A stretch of DNA of 64,000 nt from DATHTC01 sp035456465 (GTDB lineage Bacteria; Actinomycetota; Thermoleophilia; Gaiellales; Gaiellaceae). The notes under the pieces were generated by a model. It was not told where the DNA came from. It saw only the letters and a list, made by a program, of their open reading frames with translations, and did not search any database. Each line of letters starts with the position of its first letter. Positions within the stretch are counted from its first letter, which is position 1. Of this stretch, positions 33,527 through 40,875 are shown one piece after another. Both the position numbers and the translations under genes were made by a program. The stretch covers positions 62,001-126,000 of the forward strand of contig DATIDD010000058.1 of NCBI GenBank assembly GCA_035456465.1, read 5' to 3'.

Positions 33527-34549
33527 TCAAGCGTCGAAGCGCTTCCACAGGTCGATCCCGCTGTCGGTCGCGTGGCGGTCGATCTCCGCGAGCTCGTCGG
33601 CGCTGAAGTCGGGCCGGTCGAGCGCGCCGACGTTCGCCTCGAGCTGCTCGACGCTGCTCGCGCCGACGAGCGTCGAGGTGACGCGGGCGTCGCGCAGCGT
33701 CCACGCCAGCGCCATCTGCGCGAGCGTCTGGCCGCGGCCGGCGGCGAGCTCGTTGAGCGCCCGGATCTTCGCCAGCGTCGCCTCGTCCAGCAGGTCCGGC
33801 GAGAGCGACGTCGGCCGGCTCGCGCGCGAGCCCTCGGGGATCCCGTCGAGGTACTTGTCGGTGAGCATCCCCTGCGCCAGCGGCGAGAAGGCGATGCAGC
33901 CGACCCCCAGAGCCTCGAGCGTGTCGAGGAGCTCGGGCTCGATCCAGCGGTTCAGCATCGAGTACGACGGCTGGTGGATCAACAGCGGCGTCCCGAGCGA
34001 CTCGAGGATCGCGGCGGCCGAGCGGGTCTTCCCGGGCGAGTACGAGGAGATCCCGGCGTAGAGCGCCTTGCCCTGCCGGACGGCCGTGTCGAGCGCGCCC
34101 ATCGTCTCCTCGAGCGGCGTGTCCGGGTCGAACCGGTGCGAGTAGAAGATGTCGACGTAGTCGAGCCCCATCCGCCGCAGGCTCTGGTCGAGGCTCGCGA
34201 GCAGGTACTTGCGCGAGCCCCACTCGCCGTACGGGCCGGGCCACATGTCGTAGCCGGCCTTCGTCGAGATCACGAGCTCGTCGCGGTACGGCGCGAGGTC
34301 TGCGTGCAGGAGCCGCCCGAACGTCTCCTCCGCCGACCCGTACGGCGGCCCGTAGTTGTTGGCGAGGTCGAAGTGCGTGATCCCGAGGTCGAACGCGCGG
34401 CGGACGATCGCGCGACTCGTCTCGAGCGGCCGGTCGCCGCCGAAGTTCCACCACAGCCCGAGCGAGATCGCCGGCAGCTTCAGCCCGCTGCGGCCGCAGC
34501 GGCGGTAGTCCATGCGGTCGTACCGGTCGGGCGCGGGGACGTCGGGCAT
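33527..34549 (-). CDS. Aldo/keto reductase (YghZ/L-glyceraldehyde-3-phosphate reductase-like)
   Basis: About 340 residues. The fold starts at MDYRRCGRSGLKLPAISLGLW. The AKR tetrad is visible: D in FDLANNYG, Y in NNYGPPYGSAEE, K in STKAGYDMW, and H in YSHRFDPDTPLEETM. The insert GPGPYGEWGSRKYLLASLDQSL matches the AKR14/YghZ subgroup that reduces small aldehydes with NADPH. ATG 34549 is taken as start; 34561 is possible. It is divergent from the amino-acid ABC transporter. Confidence 0.92.
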   Translation of the reverse strand: MPDVPAPDRYDRMDYRRCGRSGLKLPAISLGLWWNFGGDRPLETSRAIVRRAFDLGITHFDLANNYGPPYGSAEETFGRLLHADLAPYRDELVISTKAGYDMWPGPYGEWGSRKYLLASLDQSLRRMGLDYVDIFYSHRFDPDTPLEETMGALDTAVRQGKALYAGISSYSPGKTRSAAAILESLGTPLLIHQPSYSMLNRWIEPELLDTLEALGVGCIAFSPLAQGMLTDKYLDGIPEGSRASRPTSLSPDLLDEATLAKIRALNELAAGRGQTLAQMALAWTLRDARVTSTLVGASSVEQLEANVGALDRPDFSADELAEIDRHATDSGIDLWKRFDA

Positions 34550-34614
34550 CGGCGGACGCAACTCTCGCAGAGCGCGCGCGGGATGTGCCGCGGTACGTGC
34601 TCGAAGGAGTAGGC

Positions 34615-35529
34615 TTGCGGACGGAGCCCTCCGTGCATCGTCGCAGCGCGCGCACCCTCGCCTGGGGCCCTGTGGTCGTCGCGATCGCAGCGTTCGCCGC
34701 TGCCGGGTGCGGCGGGGACGGCGAGTCGAGCGCGACCACGGCCGGCGCCACGACCGGCGCCGCGGCCGCCGCAGGAGCCTCGATCCAGCCGCCGGCGAGC
34801 ATCGCGAGCGCGGGCACGCTCGTGTTCTGCAGCGACATCACCTACCCCCCGGAGGAGTCGTACAAGCCCGGGACGACCGAGCCGGAGGGATCGGACATCG
34901 ACATCGGCAACGACATCGCCGAGCGCATGGCCGTGACGGCGCGGTTCGACAACACCGGCTTCGACGGGATCATCGCCGCGCTGCTGGCGAAGAAGTGCGA
35001 CGCGATCATCAGCGGGATGAACGACACGCCCGAGCGGCGCCAGCAGGTCGCGTTCGTCGACTACCTCAGGGTCGGGCAGTCGTTCATGGTCGCGAAGGGC
35101 AACCCGGAGCACATCACGGGCATCGACAGCCTTTCCGGCAAGGATGCCTCCGTCGAGACGGGGACGACGAACAAGGACTTCCTCGAGGCGCAGAACAAGC
35201 GGCTGAAGGCGCAGGGGAAGCAGCCGATCCACGTCGTCACCTTTCCGAAGGACACGGACGCCGCGAACGCGCTGAAGACCGACAAGGTGGACGCGTACTT
35301 CGGCGACGCGCCCGTCGTCGCGTACTACATCGAGCGAGACCCCGACTCGTTCGCGATCGGCGGCACGCCCGTCAACCCGATCCCGATCGGGATCGCGATC
35401 CGCAAGGAGGACACCGAGCTGCAGGCGGCGGTCCGGAAGGCGATCGCGGCGATGTACGCCGACGGAACGATGGACGACATCCTGGCGAGGTGGAAGCTGA
35501 CGAGGGCCGTCGCGAAGCTGTCGCAGTAA
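34615..35529 (+). CDS. Amino-acid ABC transporter substrate-binding lipoprotein (family 3)
   Basis: About 304 residues from TTG 34615, which has AAGGAG six bases upstream; GTG 34585 is a longer alternative. The N-terminus is a lipoprotein signal: basic residues, hydrophobic stretch, then lipobox AAAGC with the cysteine to be lipidated. After a Ser/Thr/Ala-rich linker the SBP_bac_3 domain begins (GTLVFCSDITYPPEES...IDIGNDIAERM...FDGIIAALLAKKCDAIISGM). It should capture a polar amino acid and deliver it to the permease encoded three bases downstream. Confidence 0.92.
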   Translation: MRTEPSVHRRSARTLAWGPVVVAIAAFAAAGCGGDGESSATTAGATTGAAAAAGASIQPPASIASAGTLVFCSDITYPPEESYKPGTTEPEGSDIDIGNDIAERMAVTARFDNTGFDGIIAALLAKKCDAIISGMNDTPERRQQVAFVDYLRVGQSFMVAKGNPEHITGIDSLSGKDASVETGTTNKDFLEAQNKRLKAQGKQPIHVVTFPKDTDAANALKTDKVDAYFGDAPVVAYYIERDPDSFAIGGTPVNPIPIGIAIRKEDTELQAAVRKAIAAMYADGTMDDILARWKLTRAVAKLSQ

Positions 35530-35532
35530 CGC

Positions 35533-36330
35533 ATGCTCGCGTCCGTCGACTGGCACCTCGTCTGGCAGCGGATCTTCCACCCCGACCACGTCTTCGCCAC
35601 CGCCCTCTGGACGACGATCTACCTCTCGGTCCTGGCCCAGGTGCTCGGGGTCGTGCTCGGCCTCGTCGCGGCGCTGATGCGCATGTCGAGGTTCCTGCCG
35701 CTGCGCCTCGTCTCGGGGGCCTACGTCCTGATCTTCCGAGGCACGCCGCTGATCGTCCAGATCTTCTTCATCTACTTCGGCGCCAACCTGCTCTTCGGCT
35801 TCACGCTGATCCCCCGTGAGCTGCACCTCGCGTTCTTCACGCTGAGCGGCGCGGCGTTCGCCGGGATCCTCGCGCTCGGGATCAACGAGGGCGCCTACAT
35901 GCGCGAGATCATCCGTGCCGGCATCGACGCCGTCGACCGCGGCCAGATGGAGGCGGCGAAGTCGCTCGGGATGCCCTACCGCCTCGCGATGCGGCGCATC
36001 GTCCTGCCGCAGGCGACCCGGTTCATCGTCCCGCCGCTCGGCAACGAGTTCAACAACATGATGAAGACCTCGTCGCTCGTCTTCTTCATCGGCGTCACCG
36101 AGCTCTTCGGCGACGCGGAGATCCGCTACTCGACGACGTTCAAGCCCGTCGAGTACTTCCTCGCGGTCGCGTTCTGGTACCTCGTGCTGACGTCCGTGTG
36201 GAGCGTGATCCAGGCGCAGATCGAGCGCCGCCTCGCCGTGAGCGAGCGCGGGGACGAGCTCACGTTCCGCGAGCGCGTCTTCAACGCCTGGGCGCCGGTC
36301 TCGGCCTGGGGCCGGGGGCTCGCGCGATGA
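35533..36330 (+). CDS. Amino-acid ABC transporter permease (HisM/GlnP type)
   Basis: Encodes 265 residues. Hydrophobic helices and the EAA loop (AGIDAVDRGQMEAAKSLGMPYRLAMRRIVLPQA) are typical of the His/Glu/Gln/Arg permease family, as is LVFIFRGTPLIVQIFF-like text in YVLIFRGTPLIVQIFFIYFG. It forms the membrane channel, probably as a homodimer because no second permease is present. It starts three bases after the binding-protein stop and overlaps the ATPase start (ATGA). Confidence 0.93.
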   Translation: MLASVDWHLVWQRIFHPDHVFATALWTTIYLSVLAQVLGVVLGLVAALMRMSRFLPLRLVSGAYVLIFRGTPLIVQIFFIYFGANLLFGFTLIPRELHLAFFTLSGAAFAGILALGINEGAYMREIIRAGIDAVDRGQMEAAKSLGMPYRLAMRRIVLPQATRFIVPPLGNEFNNMMKTSSLVFFIGVTELFGDAEIRYSTTFKPVEYFLAVAFWYLVLTSVWSVIQAQIERRLAVSERGDELTFRERVFNAWAPVSAWGRGLAR

Positions 36331-37100
36331 ACGCGAACGGCACGATCCTCCGCGCCGAGGACGTGGTCAAGCGCTTCGGCCGCCTCGAGGTGCTGAAGGG
36401 CGTCTCGCTCGAGGTCGCCGCACGCGAGGTGGTCTGCATCATCGGCCCCTCCGGCTCGGGCAAGACGACGTTCATCCGCTGCATCAACCACCTCGAGAAG
36501 ATCGACGCGGGCCGGATCGAGGTGAACGGGCAGCTGATCGGGTACCGCGAGCGCAACGGCCGGCTCGTCGAGGACAGCGAGCGGAACATCGCGAGCCAGC
36601 GCGCGGCGATCGGCATGGTCTTCCAACGCTTCAACCTGTTCCCGCACAAGACGGCGCTCGAGAACGTGATCGAGGCGCCGATCCACGTGAAGGGCGTGCG
36701 CCGGTCGGTGGCCGCCGAGCAAGGCCGGGCGCTGCTCACGCGTGTCGGCCTCGCGGACAAGTTCGACACGTACCCGGGCAAGCTCTCCGGCGGCCAGCAG
36801 CAGCGTGTCGCGATCGCGCGCGCGCTCGCGATGAACCCGGCGCTGATGCTCTTCGACGAGCCGACGAGCGCGCTCGATCCCGAGGTGATCGGCGAGGTGC
36901 TCGACGTCATGAAGGCGCTGGCGCTCGAGATGGGGACGACGATGATCGTCGTCACCCACGAGATGGGCTTCGCCCGCGAGGTGGCCGATCGGGTCGTGAT
37001 GATGGACGAGGGTCGGATCGTCGAGGAGGGGCCGCCGCGGCACTTCTTCGACGCCCCGACCCACGAGCGGACCAAGCGCTTCCTCTCGAAGATCCTGTAG
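36327..37100 (+). CDS. Amino-acid ABC transporter ATP-binding protein
   Basis: Encodes 257 residues. Walker A is GPSGSGKTT near residue 40, the Q-loop is in MVFQRFNLFPH, the signature is LSGGQQQR, Walker B is LMLFDEPTSALD and the H-loop is VVTHEMGF. This is the GlnQ/HisP type that drives the preceding permease. The insert IGYRERNGRLVEDSERNIASQR is common in this subfamily. The start overlaps the permease stop by four bases. Confidence 0.95.
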   Translation: MNANGTILRAEDVVKRFGRLEVLKGVSLEVAAREVVCIIGPSGSGKTTFIRCINHLEKIDAGRIEVNGQLIGYRERNGRLVEDSERNIASQRAAIGMVFQRFNLFPHKTALENVIEAPIHVKGVRRSVAAEQGRALLTRVGLADKFDTYPGKLSGGQQQRVAIARALAMNPALMLFDEPTSALDPEVIGEVLDVMKALALEMGTTMIVVTHEMGFAREVADRVVMMDEGRIVEEGPPRHFFDAPTHERTKRFLSKIL

Positions 37101-37110
37101 GACCAGGGCG

Positions 37111-37917
37111 TCAGCGCGGCGTCCGCGCGCGTCGGCGGCGCAGGAGCCGGCGGATGCCGCGCCGCTCGCGCGCGAGCTCCTCGGTCGCCCGCCGCACCGC
37201 GTCCTCGACCGGCTCGGCGCCGCGTACGGCCTGGAGCTCGCGGCGGCGCTCCGCCACCCAGAGGAAGCGGTCGGCGTCGGTGACCTCGGGGCACACCTCG
37301 TCGAGCCGCTCGGCGCGGATCTCCTCGACCGTCGGCGCGTAGATCCTCGCGAACCAGTCCCGCGCGACCTCGTCGCGGCCGAAGGCGCGGCCCTCCTCGA
37401 GCATCAGCCGGTGGCCGTGAACCTCCACGCTCTCGAGCAGCTGGCGGTACCCGACGGGGCGGCCGACCCGCAGGCGGACGTCGGGCAGCGCGCGGGCGAG
37501 CCCGCTCTCCGCCATGAAGAGCCGCTCCTGCTCGGCGTGCACGAGGACGTGCGCGTCCGCGTCGGCGTCGAGGCGCCAGCGCGCGTCCAGCTCGGTGACC
37601 TCGGCGTCGATCGTCTCGGCGCCGCGGCGGCGGGCGGCGGCGACCCGGTGGTGGCCGTCGACGACGAAGTACGCGTCGCCGAGCCGGGACACGACGATCG
37701 GCGGGTAGGCGCCGTCCGGGAACGCCCGCTCGACCTCGTCGCGCCGCCGGCGGACGTCCGCGCGGCGCGGGTTGAACGCGCGGTCGAAGTCGCGCCCGCG
37801 GCTGTCGGTGCCGACGATCCGCCTCAGCTCCACCGGGCGGATGCCGACGTAGCGGGACGACAGGGGACGGAGCCGCTCGGTCGCCTCGTCCAGCTCGAGC
37901 AGGTCACGCGTCGCCAT
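37111..37917 (-). CDS. ParB/sulfiredoxin-like nuclease-domain protein
   Basis: Encodes 268 residues. A ParB N-terminal-like domain lies around residues 25-115 with the diagnostic PIVVSRLGDAYFVVDGHHRVAAARRRGAETIDAEV. The remainder is helical and Arg-rich at the C-terminus (GIRRLLRRRRARTPR), with no ParB helix-turn-helix recognised, so it is unlikely to be the chromosome-partition ParB. ParB-fold domains can bind CTP or act as nucleases; the role here is unknown. Confidence 0.75.
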   Translation of the reverse strand: MATRDLLELDEATERLRPLSSRYVGIRPVELRRIVGTDSRGRDFDRAFNPRRADVRRRRDEVERAFPDGAYPPIVVSRLGDAYFVVDGHHRVAAARRRGAETIDAEVTELDARWRLDADADAHVLVHAEQERLFMAESGLARALPDVRLRVGRPVGYRQLLESVEVHGHRLMLEEGRAFGRDEVARDWFARIYAPTVEEIRAERLDEVCPEVTDADRFLWVAERRRELQAVRGAEPVEDAVRRATEELARERRGIRRLLRRRRARTPR

Positions 37918-37947
37918 GCCCGGTGAAACGGCCGGAGCGCGGCGGCC

Positions 37948-38910
37948 GTGAGCCGGTGCGGTCAGGCGCTACATTCCCCCGGCTCGTCAACCCGGGAGAG
38001 CCGCGCCATCGCCACCGGTCGCCCTTCTGATCAGCCCGGCGTTCGCCAAGGGCACCTGCCGACCGACCGGGCCGCGCTGTACTACCGGGACGTCGGCGAG
38101 GGCCCCCCGATCGTCGTCCTCCACGGCGGCCCGGACTTCGACCACACGTACCTGCTGCCGGAGCTGGATCGGCTCGCCGGGTCGCTTCGGCTCATCTACT
38201 ACGACCAGCGAGGGCGCGGCAGGTCGGGCCGCGGCGTGACGCCCGACGACGTCAGCATCCGCTCCGAGGTGCAGGACCTCGACGAGGTCCGGCGCCACTT
38301 CCGGCTGGGGTCGATGGCGGTCCTGGGCCACTCGTGGGGCGGGTTGCTGGCAATGGAGTACGCCACGCGCCACCCGGATCGCGTCTCGCACCTGATCCTG
38401 ATGAACAGCGGCCCGGCCTCTCGGGACGGCTACCTGCTGCTCCGCCGGCGGCTCCTGGCGCGGAGGGAGCCCGGCGACGTCGAGCGCATGGCGGCGCTGG
38501 CCGCCGACCCGCGCTACCTGCGCGGGGATCTCGACGCCGAGGCCGAGTACTACCGGCTCCACTTCAGGGTCACCCTGCGTCGGCCGGACGTGCTGGAGCA
38601 GGTCGTGAGCCGGCTGAGAGCGCACTTCACGGAGGAGGACGTCCTGCGGGCCCGGGCGATCGAGCGGCGGCTCTACGAGGAGACCTGGCTCTCGGCCGGG
38701 TACGACCTGACCCCCGGCCTCCGGCGCCTCGGAATCCCGACCCTCGTCGTCCACGGGGAGGACGACCTGATCCCCGTCGAGGTGGCGGCAGACATCGCCC
38801 GGGCGATCCCGGGTGCGACGCTGACCGTGCTGGAGAGATGCGGCCATTTCGCCTACCTGGAGGCCCCGGACGACGTGCACCGGCAGGTCGCCGCGCTGCT
38901 CGGCCGGTAG
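37948..38910 (+). CDS. Alpha/beta hydrolase (proline iminopeptidase-like)
   Basis: Up to 320 residues. The conserved fold begins ALYYRDVGEGPPIVVLHGGPDFDHTYLLPEL (oxyanion HGGP), with nucleophile elbow GHSWGG, catalytic Asp in VVHGEDDLIPVEVA and His in RCGHFAYLEAP. HGGP plus GHSWGG is characteristic of proline iminopeptidases and close relatives. The start is unsure: GTG 37948 gives a ~45-residue foreign N-terminus, a TACATT box at 37970-37975 and GGGAGAG near 37992 suggest a later start, but no standard codon follows in frame before the domain. Confidence 0.85.
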   Translation: MSRCGQALHSPGSSTRESRAIATGRPSDQPGVRQGHLPTDRAALYYRDVGEGPPIVVLHGGPDFDHTYLLPELDRLAGSLRLIYYDQRGRGRSGRGVTPDDVSIRSEVQDLDEVRRHFRLGSMAVLGHSWGGLLAMEYATRHPDRVSHLILMNSGPASRDGYLLLRRRLLARREPGDVERMAALAADPRYLRGDLDAEAEYYRLHFRVTLRRPDVLEQVVSRLRAHFTEEDVLRARAIERRLYEETWLSAGYDLTPGLRRLGIPTLVVHGEDDLIPVEVAADIARAIPGATLTVLERCGHFAYLEAPDDVHRQVAALLGR

Positions 38911-38920
38911 CGTCCGGCGG

Positions 38921-39541
38921 ATGCCGCGGCAGAACCGCGTCACGCCGCTGGGCGAGCTCGTCGCGCACCCCGCGCGCGGGCTCGTGTACGGCAATCGCGG
39001 CTGCCTCCACGACGAGCACGGGCAGATCCGGAGGCGCTACGCCGTCCGGCGCTGGATCGCGTGCCGGCTGGAGTTCCGCGGCTGGCAGCGTGGGGAGCTG
39101 ATGCAGCCCGGGAAGTTCACGGAGCTGTTCTTCCTCGACGAGGCGACGGCGTTCGCCGCGGGCCACCGGCCGTGCGCGCTCTGCCGCCGCGACGACTACG
39201 TGCGCTTCGGAGAGCTCTGGCAAGAGCTCCACGCCGGCGAGACGGGCGCGGACGCGATCGACGCGCGGCTCCACGCCGAGCGGCTCGACGCCGGCCGTCA
39301 GCGCCGCCACGTGGCGCCGCTCGACGAGCTCCCCGACGGGACGTTCGTGCTCAAGGGGGACGCGCCGCGGCTGGTGCTCGGCGACCGGCTCCTGCGCTGG
39401 ACGCCGGCCGGGTACGTCGACGCGGTGTCGCGCCCGGGCGGCGACGCGGTCGTGCTGACGCCGCCGTCGCTGGTCGCGGTGCTGCGGGGCGGCTGGGACG
39501 GCGCGGTGCCGTTCCTGCACCCCTCGACCCGCGAGCGCTGA
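38921..39541 (+). CDS. Conserved hypothetical protein with GHRPCALC motif
   Basis: Encodes 206 residues. The central AAGHRPCALCRRDDYVRFGELWQ has paired cysteines preceded by His, a possible metal or redox site. The first 60 residues contain RGLVYGNRGCLHDEHGQIRRRYAVRRWIACRLEFRGWQR. The C-terminal third has beta-strand character (VAPLDELPDGTFVLKGDAPRLVLGDRLLRWTPAGY). I do not recognise a named family. It begins 10 bases after the hydrolase stop and converges on the nitroreductase gene. Confidence 0.7.
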   Translation: MPRQNRVTPLGELVAHPARGLVYGNRGCLHDEHGQIRRRYAVRRWIACRLEFRGWQRGELMQPGKFTELFFLDEATAFAAGHRPCALCRRDDYVRFGELWQELHAGETGADAIDARLHAERLDAGRQRRHVAPLDELPDGTFVLKGDAPRLVLGDRLLRWTPAGYVDAVSRPGGDAVVLTPPSLVAVLRGGWDGAVPFLHPSTRER

Positions 39542-39543
39542 GG

Positions 39544-39996
39544 TCAGGCCTCGACGAGTCGGAACACCGGATGGTCTGCGGCATCGGCGACGAACGCCTC
39601 CACGGGCGCGTCGGCGCCGGCCCGGAAGTACGGCTTCACGAGCGGCGTCCTCCGCACGTACGTCCGCAGCACGGGCGCCGCCTCCTCCGCGGGCAGCTCC
39701 TCGACGCGGTACCGGCGCGTGCGGCGGGCACGCGTGAGCTCGACCTCGCCGGCCGCGCGCGCATTCTTCACCCACTCGCGCTCGCCGTACGGCGCGACGA
39801 GCCAGCGCGTCTCGCCGTCGAGGACGAGCTGGACGGGGCTCGAGTAGCGGCGGCCGCTTCGCCGCCCGCGGACGGTGAGCACGTGCGTGCGCCTGCCCGC
39901 CAGGCCCAGCCGCGCGAGTGGCGCGATCAGCGTGTCCCCGAGGCGCCGGAGCCGCGTCCGCCTGAAGGCCGCGGTCGGCGTGGCGCGCGCCGTCAT
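39544..39996 (-). CDS. Deazaflavin (F420)-dependent nitroreductase family protein
   Basis: Encodes 150 residues from ATG 39996. The Ddn/FDOR pattern is clear: LTVRGRRSGRRYSSPVQLVLDGETRWLVAPYGEREWVKNARAAGEVELTRARR. The GRRSG...S(P) and GEREWVKNARA segments are the F420/substrate-binding features of the family that includes mycobacterial Ddn. It implies that the host makes or uses coenzyme F420 or a related flavin. The physiological substrate is unknown. Confidence 0.87.
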   Translation of the reverse strand: MTARATPTAAFRRTRLRRLGDTLIAPLARLGLAGRRTHVLTVRGRRSGRRYSSPVQLVLDGETRWLVAPYGEREWVKNARAAGEVELTRARRTRRYRVEELPAEEAAPVLRTYVRRTPLVKPYFRAGADAPVEAFVADAADHPVFRLVEA

Positions 39997-40034
39997 CCTC
40001 GGCCGAGCGTACCGCGCGGGGCAGGATTCGCGTG

Positions 40035-40817
40035 ATGCGCGACGAGGACCGGCGGCAGCTCGACCGCGTCGTGACCCTCCTGGGCGACGTGCTCGGCGCC
40101 GACCTGGTCGGCGCATACCTGTTCGGCTCGGCCGTCCTCGGCGGGCTGCGGCCCGAGAGCGATCTGGACGTGCTCGCCGTGTCGCGGCCGACCACGCGCG
40201 ACCAGCGGCAGCGTCTCGTCGACCGCCTGCTCGCGGTCTCCGGGCGCAGGTCGCCGGAGGGCCGCTGGCGGCGCATCGAGCTGACGATCGTCGTCGAGTC
40301 CGAGGTGAAGCCCTGGCGCTACCCGCCCCGCTTCGACTTCCGGTACGGCGACTGGCTGCGCGGCGAGCTCGAGCACGGCAACCTCGCGCCCTGGCCGACG
40401 ACCACGAATCCCGACCTGGCCGCGCTGATCACGATGGCGCGGCTCGCCGACTCGCCGCTGCTCGGGCCGCCGCCGGCCGACGTCCTCGACGCCGTCCCGC
40501 ACGACGACTTCGTCCGCGCGATCGTCGGCGATCTCGACACGCTGCTCGGCGACCTCGACGGCGACACGCGCAACGTGATCCTGACGCTCGCCCGCGTGTG
40601 GAGCACGGTCGTCACAGGCGCGGTCCGCTCGAAGGACGCGGCCGCCGACTGGGCGCTCGACCGCCTCCCCGCCGAGCACCGGCCGGTGCTCGCCCGCGCC
40701 CGCGCGATCTACCTGGGCGAGGAGGAGGAGCGCTGGGACGACCTCCGGGCGCCGGTTCGGGCGCACGCCGACCACGTGGTCGCCGAGATCCGCCGACTCA
40801 CCGGAGGCGTACGCTGA
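40035..40817 (+). CDS. Nucleotidyltransferase resembling aminoglycoside adenylyltransferases (ANT(3'')/ANT(9))
   Basis: Encodes 260 residues. The nucleotidyltransferase motif is AYLFGSAVLGGLRPESDLDVL (GS...D-L-D). It is followed by RRIELTIVVESEVKPW, RYGDWLRGELE, a DLAALITMARLADSPLLGPPP segment and a C-terminal helical domain with NVILTLARVWSTVVTGAVRSKDAAADWAL. This layout matches chromosomal AadA-like enzymes, which adenylylate streptomycin/spectinomycin. Many chromosomal relatives have untested substrates, so resistance is only possible. The next gene, the AKR fusion, follows on the same strand. Confidence 0.82.
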   Translation: MRDEDRRQLDRVVTLLGDVLGADLVGAYLFGSAVLGGLRPESDLDVLAVSRPTTRDQRQRLVDRLLAVSGRRSPEGRWRRIELTIVVESEVKPWRYPPRFDFRYGDWLRGELEHGNLAPWPTTTNPDLAALITMARLADSPLLGPPPADVLDAVPHDDFVRAIVGDLDTLLGDLDGDTRNVILTLARVWSTVVTGAVRSKDAAADWALDRLPAEHRPVLARARAIYLGEEEERWDDLRAPVRAHADHVVAEIRRLTGGVR

Positions 40818-40875
40818 CGGCCTGAGCCGCCCGACCTGGCTTGACGCCTCGGAGCTCCGAGTCGGCCTCGGCTGC

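Noticed and set aside
40035..40817. Confident call of an acquired streptomycin/spectinomycin resistance gene
   Set aside because: The fold matches AadA-like enzymes, but base composition equals the neighbours and there is no integron or mobile element; chromosomal relatives often have unknown substrates.
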